DNA of 64,000 nucleotides from Rostratula benghalensis (Eukaryota > Chordata > Aves > Charadriiformes > Rostratulidae): the NCBI GenBank assembly GCA_013399305.1, contig VXAI01000049.1:4481275-4545274 (forward strand), read 5' to 3'. Under the pieces are notes generated by a model that worked only from the letters and a program-made list of their open reading frames with translations, had not been told where the DNA came from and did no database searches. This document shows positions 60,101 through 64,000 of the stretch, piece after piece. The translations under genes and the position numbers were made by a program. Each line of letters opens with the position of its first letter. Position 1 is the first letter of the stretch.

Positions 60101-62276
60101 CCTTTTAAAGAACAAGTGCAGTTGCTGTTACAAAGAATGAATTTATTTATGTTGTTGGAAGCACAAAGAGAGCTTAAATCCATATACACAAAAAGCAATC
60201 AGGATTCTCTTTTGAATCTTAAATCAAATGCATCTGTAGAAAAATGAAGAGAGAACAGAATAAAATAGAAGAGTGTTTTGAAAAGCTCTTAGTGGATGCT
60301 ACTTTCTGCAGAACTGTATATCATATTTGTTTCACGTAACCTGTGGCAGTTTGCTGGATAATTATTGGCTAAAAAATAATTGTTGCAGATTAAATATATA
60401 TTTACTGAAATACAGTTAATCCTCAGATGATTAGTCTACTTATGCAGACCCTTAAAAGCAAGAAAATAAGTAAAGCATTTAAAATAGCGTGCCATAACTC
60501 AACCCATTAGCAGTACTTGTAATTGTGCTGTAGCGCTGTACTTTTGCAAGGAGGTACCTTCCATCTCCAAAGAATTCAGAAGTGGAGTGCGTGCATTGGG
60601 TTTCATGGTACTTTACCTCCCGCCTCAGTAATGTTATCACACTCCATTAACAGCCTGTGTGATAGGTGTTCCTCTTTTGTTCAGGGGGCAGTGTTGTAAT
60701 TGTGCTAGAAATTGCCATCAATTTTTTTTTTTTTGGCATGCAAAATGCTCTTCTGTGGTTCCCGTGTGTAACTTCCCTTCTGCTCCTGAAGGGGGGTGGC
60801 AGCAGCCCAGCATTTCCGCAGTGGGGCACTGCCTTGGGGTGCACGCACTCGGTTCTCTCTCCAGAGGAACCGAGCCGTAGCTGAGGTAGGTGGCTGTTCC
60901 CTGGCTTGTACAGACACTCTGTGTATGTAGGACCTTCTTAGGACCGGTTACCTTCTACCTGAGGAAAGACAACGAAGGGATTTTAACTCTAAATCTCAAT
61001 GACGTACAGAATTCTATGGAATAATTCGCTTAAAATTTCTGTCCAGTCACCCATCCCCTAGGGAGATGATCTCCTAACTTTCCACTCCTTCTCTCCGATG
61101 TTACATCCACAAGGATCCCTGGAAGACAAACAGAACTCAGCAGGGAGACCAGGCTGCGTCTTGGTTTGTCCTGTTTCACAAAATCTGACTTTTCAAAATA
61201 GATCAACCTGTTCTCACTATTCTTGTCTGTTCTTACTATTTAAATCCCAGTGTAACACACAGTTTCCAGAAGTAACTAAAATAATGTCTATGATTCCCCA
61301 AATCCTTATAGACAACACTCCAAGGACATTAATGTCAAACTCAGATAATTAAAATTTGTATCCAGCCAAGCTAATTAACCCATTAAAGCCAAAATGCATA
61401 GATGAGAATTTGTGTCACTTTGGCATTCGTACGTTGTCACGTCTTGTAAAATCTGGCTTCGGTGGACTTCATTTCAACAATATGAGATGCGTTCCCCAAT
61501 TATTTTTTTTTCCTCCATCAGTCTCTATGTAGCACGCAGAGGGCTGCTTCTTAAAAATGGCTAATGGTGGGCTAAGGAAATCCAGTCGAGTCCTTTCAGA
61601 CTAATAGGGGAGCTGGGAAAGAAGGATCTAAATGTGAAGAAATCTCGCTGCCTGTAAACATTCCCAGGCTGCTGCGCAGAGGAAATCTGTGTATCCTGAT
61701 TTCTGATCCAAATACCTTTTTTTTTTTTCTTTTGGCAGTCCTAGAAAACAGTCCTAGAGACTCTGGCCTGTCTGTGGCGCTGAGCTGTCTTTCCAAGCGG
61801 TTTAGCTGAGACGTGTAAATAGGAACTGCCCGGGTTCACCTGAAAGCCATGTCAGGCTTTCCTCAGATTATTGGATGTGACAAAGTTGGACAACAGCCTC
61901 TGGTTCAATCCGTCTTAAAAGGCTCTAAGAAGCTTAAACCACAGGGTAGTAAGAGGAGGAGACTATGGAGCCTCTCCACCGATATTTTTCTGGGGGTCTC
62001 TGACCACAAAAAACCCCCAAACCCTTGTAGTTTGTGAAGTGAATTGTTTCTCACTACATCCAGTCCGTTTTAAAATGCAGGGAATGATGTTGGAGGCTTT
62101 GGGGATGCGCAGTGGAGAGTTTAATACAAGAAACCCTGAACGTCCCTTGCAGTTGACGTGCACAGACCCTTTGCCAGGAGCCCCCTTCTTCGGCAAGGGC
62201 CTAGGCCATGGGAAGGTCCCTCCTTGGGCCAGCGGGGAGCCCTGGCCGGTGCTGGCAGGGGAGCAGGAGCATTGGC

Positions 62277-62432
62277 CATAATCCCAGCTCTGCGCTGCCG
62301 TGCTGTGTGGCCCGGGGCAAATCACTTAAACTGTCTTGTTTCTTCATCTGTAAAATAGGAGAGAGTAATACTTACCTCCCTCGCAGGGCGCAGGGCAGAT
62401 TAGTTAATGCTTGTACAGCATTTTAAAAGAAA
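62277..62432 (+). mobile_element. MIR-like SINE in URI1 intron 4
   Basis: Clear MIR order: atcccagctctgcgctgccg, tgctgtgtggcccggggcaa, atcacttaaactgtcttg, tttcttcatctgtaaaatag, then cctccctcgcagggcgcag and ttagttaatgcttgtacagc. It keeps many CpGs for its age, within a locally GC-rich stretch (about 62150-62530). Confidence 0.85.
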
Positions 62433-63523
62433 AGGCGACGTGTCACTGCTCAGTGTCCTTACCTGGCAGAGCAAAGCCCATGTGCTCACCCCCGGGGAGC
62501 AGCACCGTGGGTTGGTGCTCCAGCAGCAGCGTACCCTCAGGTGGCTGGTGAACAATATTTAGATATACAGGCAAGGACTGAGACACTCGAGGTGTTTAAG
62601 AAACAGCCGAGCGTCACATTTACTGGGAATGTCAAATAAAACCCCGCGGAAAATTGGTCTCAAGCTAGAGGCTTATGTATATTGAGACTACCTTTAAGAG
62701 CTGAAAGCACAGATGGGAGCATTTTGTACGATGACTGTCACCACCTCGGTTTGATTTGGACTTTGGAGGGTGTGTTATACACCGGAAAAAGCTGTGGACC
62801 ACGTTGGTGGGAATTCACTGAAGAATAAGAGCTGTGTGCTGGAGGCGATCGCTGCGGTGTCCGACGGAGGACGAAGTGGCTCTCTTGGAGGAGATGTGTG
62901 AGGAGAGCAGGACCCTCATCGCCTGTGGAAGGAGCTGTGTCCTCTGAAGGGTCGAATACGCTTTGGAAGTAGTATTTCATCCAGTAAGCAATGCAAATTG
63001 GAGTGTTTTTCAGGGCAAAATCTTAAAGTATTTTTTGGAAGTGGCTTAACTAATGGAGCTGCCTGCACCTTTGACACATTGGCGGTGGTTTGGTTTAAAG
63101 GCCAAAGAATGTATTTTTTTAAGGAATTGTATTGGATACAGGGTGCAATACCAACAGGGAAAAAAACCCCATACAATACTGGATCTGTTAAAATTTGGAT
63201 GAGAGTTACCTCATGTATGGGGTGGTGATTGTGTTTTGCCTTGGCTGTTCCGTGCACAATTCCCTCGTCTGCACGTGCAGAGGGGGAGGAGGGATCCGAA
63301 CCCGTGTGTGGAAGTCGGGGTCACTAAGTAGATTTTATTTGGCAAGTACAACTGCAACCTCGTTTTGTCTGTTTACATGCATTTTGTCATAATTTTGTGA
63401 TTATTAATAGATTTTCTCACATCCTTACCTAAAAGGCCTATCATTAGAATAAATGCAATGTGAAGCTTTTATGAGTTCATACCCTAGCCAGAAAACTCTG
63501 CGGGGAGCAGCTATCTGTGTACT

Positions 63524-63564
63524 AGGATTGGATCGGATTAGATTAGATTAGATTTAGGATTAGA
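63524..63564. repeat. (GATTA)n-type pentanucleotide tract
   Basis: Imperfect repeats: aggattggatcggatta then gattagattagatttaggattagac. It resembles degenerate interstitial telomere-like units (ttagg, ttaga), but no run of exact TTAGGG is present. Confidence 0.75.
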
Positions 63565-63671
63565 CTCTAGACCAAATACTGAAGTTAACGGGCAAAAGGA
63601 GAGTTAAAGGAAAGAGTAAAAACACTGAGAAAATACTTTGAAAATAGTTTTCCAACTAGAACATTTCATGG

Positions 63672-63745
63672 TTCAGTTTTTCCCTCATTGCACGTTCCCA
63701 TCTGTAAAATGGGAATAGCAGGGTGCTCTGCTACACTTTCATCTT
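63672..63745 (+). mobile_element. Short MIR-core fragment
   Basis: The passage cagtttttccctcattgcac gttcccatctgtaaaatggg aatagcagg resembles the MIR core 'cagtttcctcatctgtaaaatggggataata'. It is short and diverged. Confidence 0.55.
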
Positions 63746-64000
63746 TTGAAAAGAAATAAAGTGTGTGAGGTTTCTTACATGCTACATGCTTACATGTACT
63801 GGTGATCACATAGAAGTGTCTCAGGTAGAAGCAGGGCAGAGGAAGGAGGTAGCTACCTCCTTCATGAAGTGAGTTACTGCTCAAAAGTGTTTCTTGGAGT
63901 GTGACTTCGCTGATCCCACAGTAGAAAGGATCCCTTTGCTGCCTTCATAGTATTAGATGAGACATCTTGTTCTTGTATTGCTTTAATGATTCAAAAAAAG

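Larger units (their letters stand above)
35460..64000 (+). other. URI1: URI1 gene, 5' part (promoter, introns 1-4, exons 2-4)
   Basis: URI1 is a prefoldin-family scaffold protein. It binds the RNA polymerase subunit RPB5 and is part of the R2TP/prefoldin-like complex, with nuclear and cytoplasmic roles including polymerase assembly and mTOR-linked phosphatase control. Identification rests on three spliced exons whose joined translation matches the conserved N-terminal prefoldin region of vertebrate URI1 as I remember it. Exon numbering assumes the human layout, with one GC-rich first exon upstream. The 5' limit given is the start of the CpG island, not a mapped transcription start. The gene runs off the right edge: no exon after 54776 was found, so intron 4 is at least 9.2 kb. 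The human protein is about 535 residues; this window encodes only about residues 40-122 by human numbering. Confidence 0.93.
54777..64000 (+). other. URI1: URI1 intron 4 (partial)
   Basis: Begins with donor gtacgt and runs off the window. Contains a (TG)n tract, the palindromic relic at 57058, MIR copies at 62277 and 63672, and a GATTA-type tract at 63524. The next coding exon (the second prefoldin helix in the human protein) was searched for by eye and not found, so the acceptor should lie beyond the right edge. Confidence 0.8.

Noticed and set aside
60038..60247. 69-codon ORF with coiled-coil-like text as URI1 exon 5
   Set aside because: It does not match the expected continuation of URI1 and does not start with the two bases needed to complete the exon-4 codon at a splice acceptor.

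Overview
This is vertebrate nuclear DNA, almost certainly from a bird. It holds five CR1 LINE fragments of avian type, some with the recognisable 3' end that reads cacagaat or catagaat on the opposite strand. It also holds a few old MIR-like SINEs, has low overall repeat density and strong CpG depletion outside islands, and contains protein-coding exons separated by kilobase-scale introns. Nothing bacterial, phage or plasmid-like is present. The species cannot be named from the sequence. 

The one gene I can establish is URI1 (unconventional prefoldin RPB5 interactor 1), on the + strand. Three consecutive coding exons are visible: 48188-48222, 52184-52262 and 54641-54776. All have AG/GT borders and matching phases, and they join into one continuous prefoldin-domain reading frame. 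The exon holding the start codon is expected in the CpG island at about 35460-36930, but the middle of that island (35663-36500) is unsequenced (838 N). The remaining exons, encoding the rest of the prefoldin domain, the RPB5-binding region and the acidic C-terminus, should lie beyond base 64000. 

Layout: 1-35459 is intergenic DNA upstream of URI1. In human, CCNE1 is the upstream neighbour, but no CCNE1 exon was recognised here. This part carries four CR1 fragments, an MIR-like and an L2/L3-like fragment, two CpG-dense patches far from any known promoter (4283-4780 and 7818-8240), and a 19-bp GC-rich minisatellite arranged in a 114-bp higher-order pattern (7933-8236). It also has octamer (POU-type) motifs in AT-rich stretches that look like candidate regulatory DNA. 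35460-36930 is the interrupted CpG-island promoter, with a palindromic CRE just after the gap. 36930-48187 is intron 1, 48223-52183 intron 2, 52263-54640 intron 3 (with a CR1), and 54777-64000 the start of intron 4. 

Nearly all open reading frames in the window are chance ORFs of 60-110 codons. The longest ones come either from the minisatellite, whose unit length is not a multiple of three and which is stop-poor in several frames, or from reading through the N run. I found no undescribed gene system. The observations most worth checking are the hidden first exon, the higher-order minisatellite, the orphan CpG patches and several palindromic or paired-motif elements.
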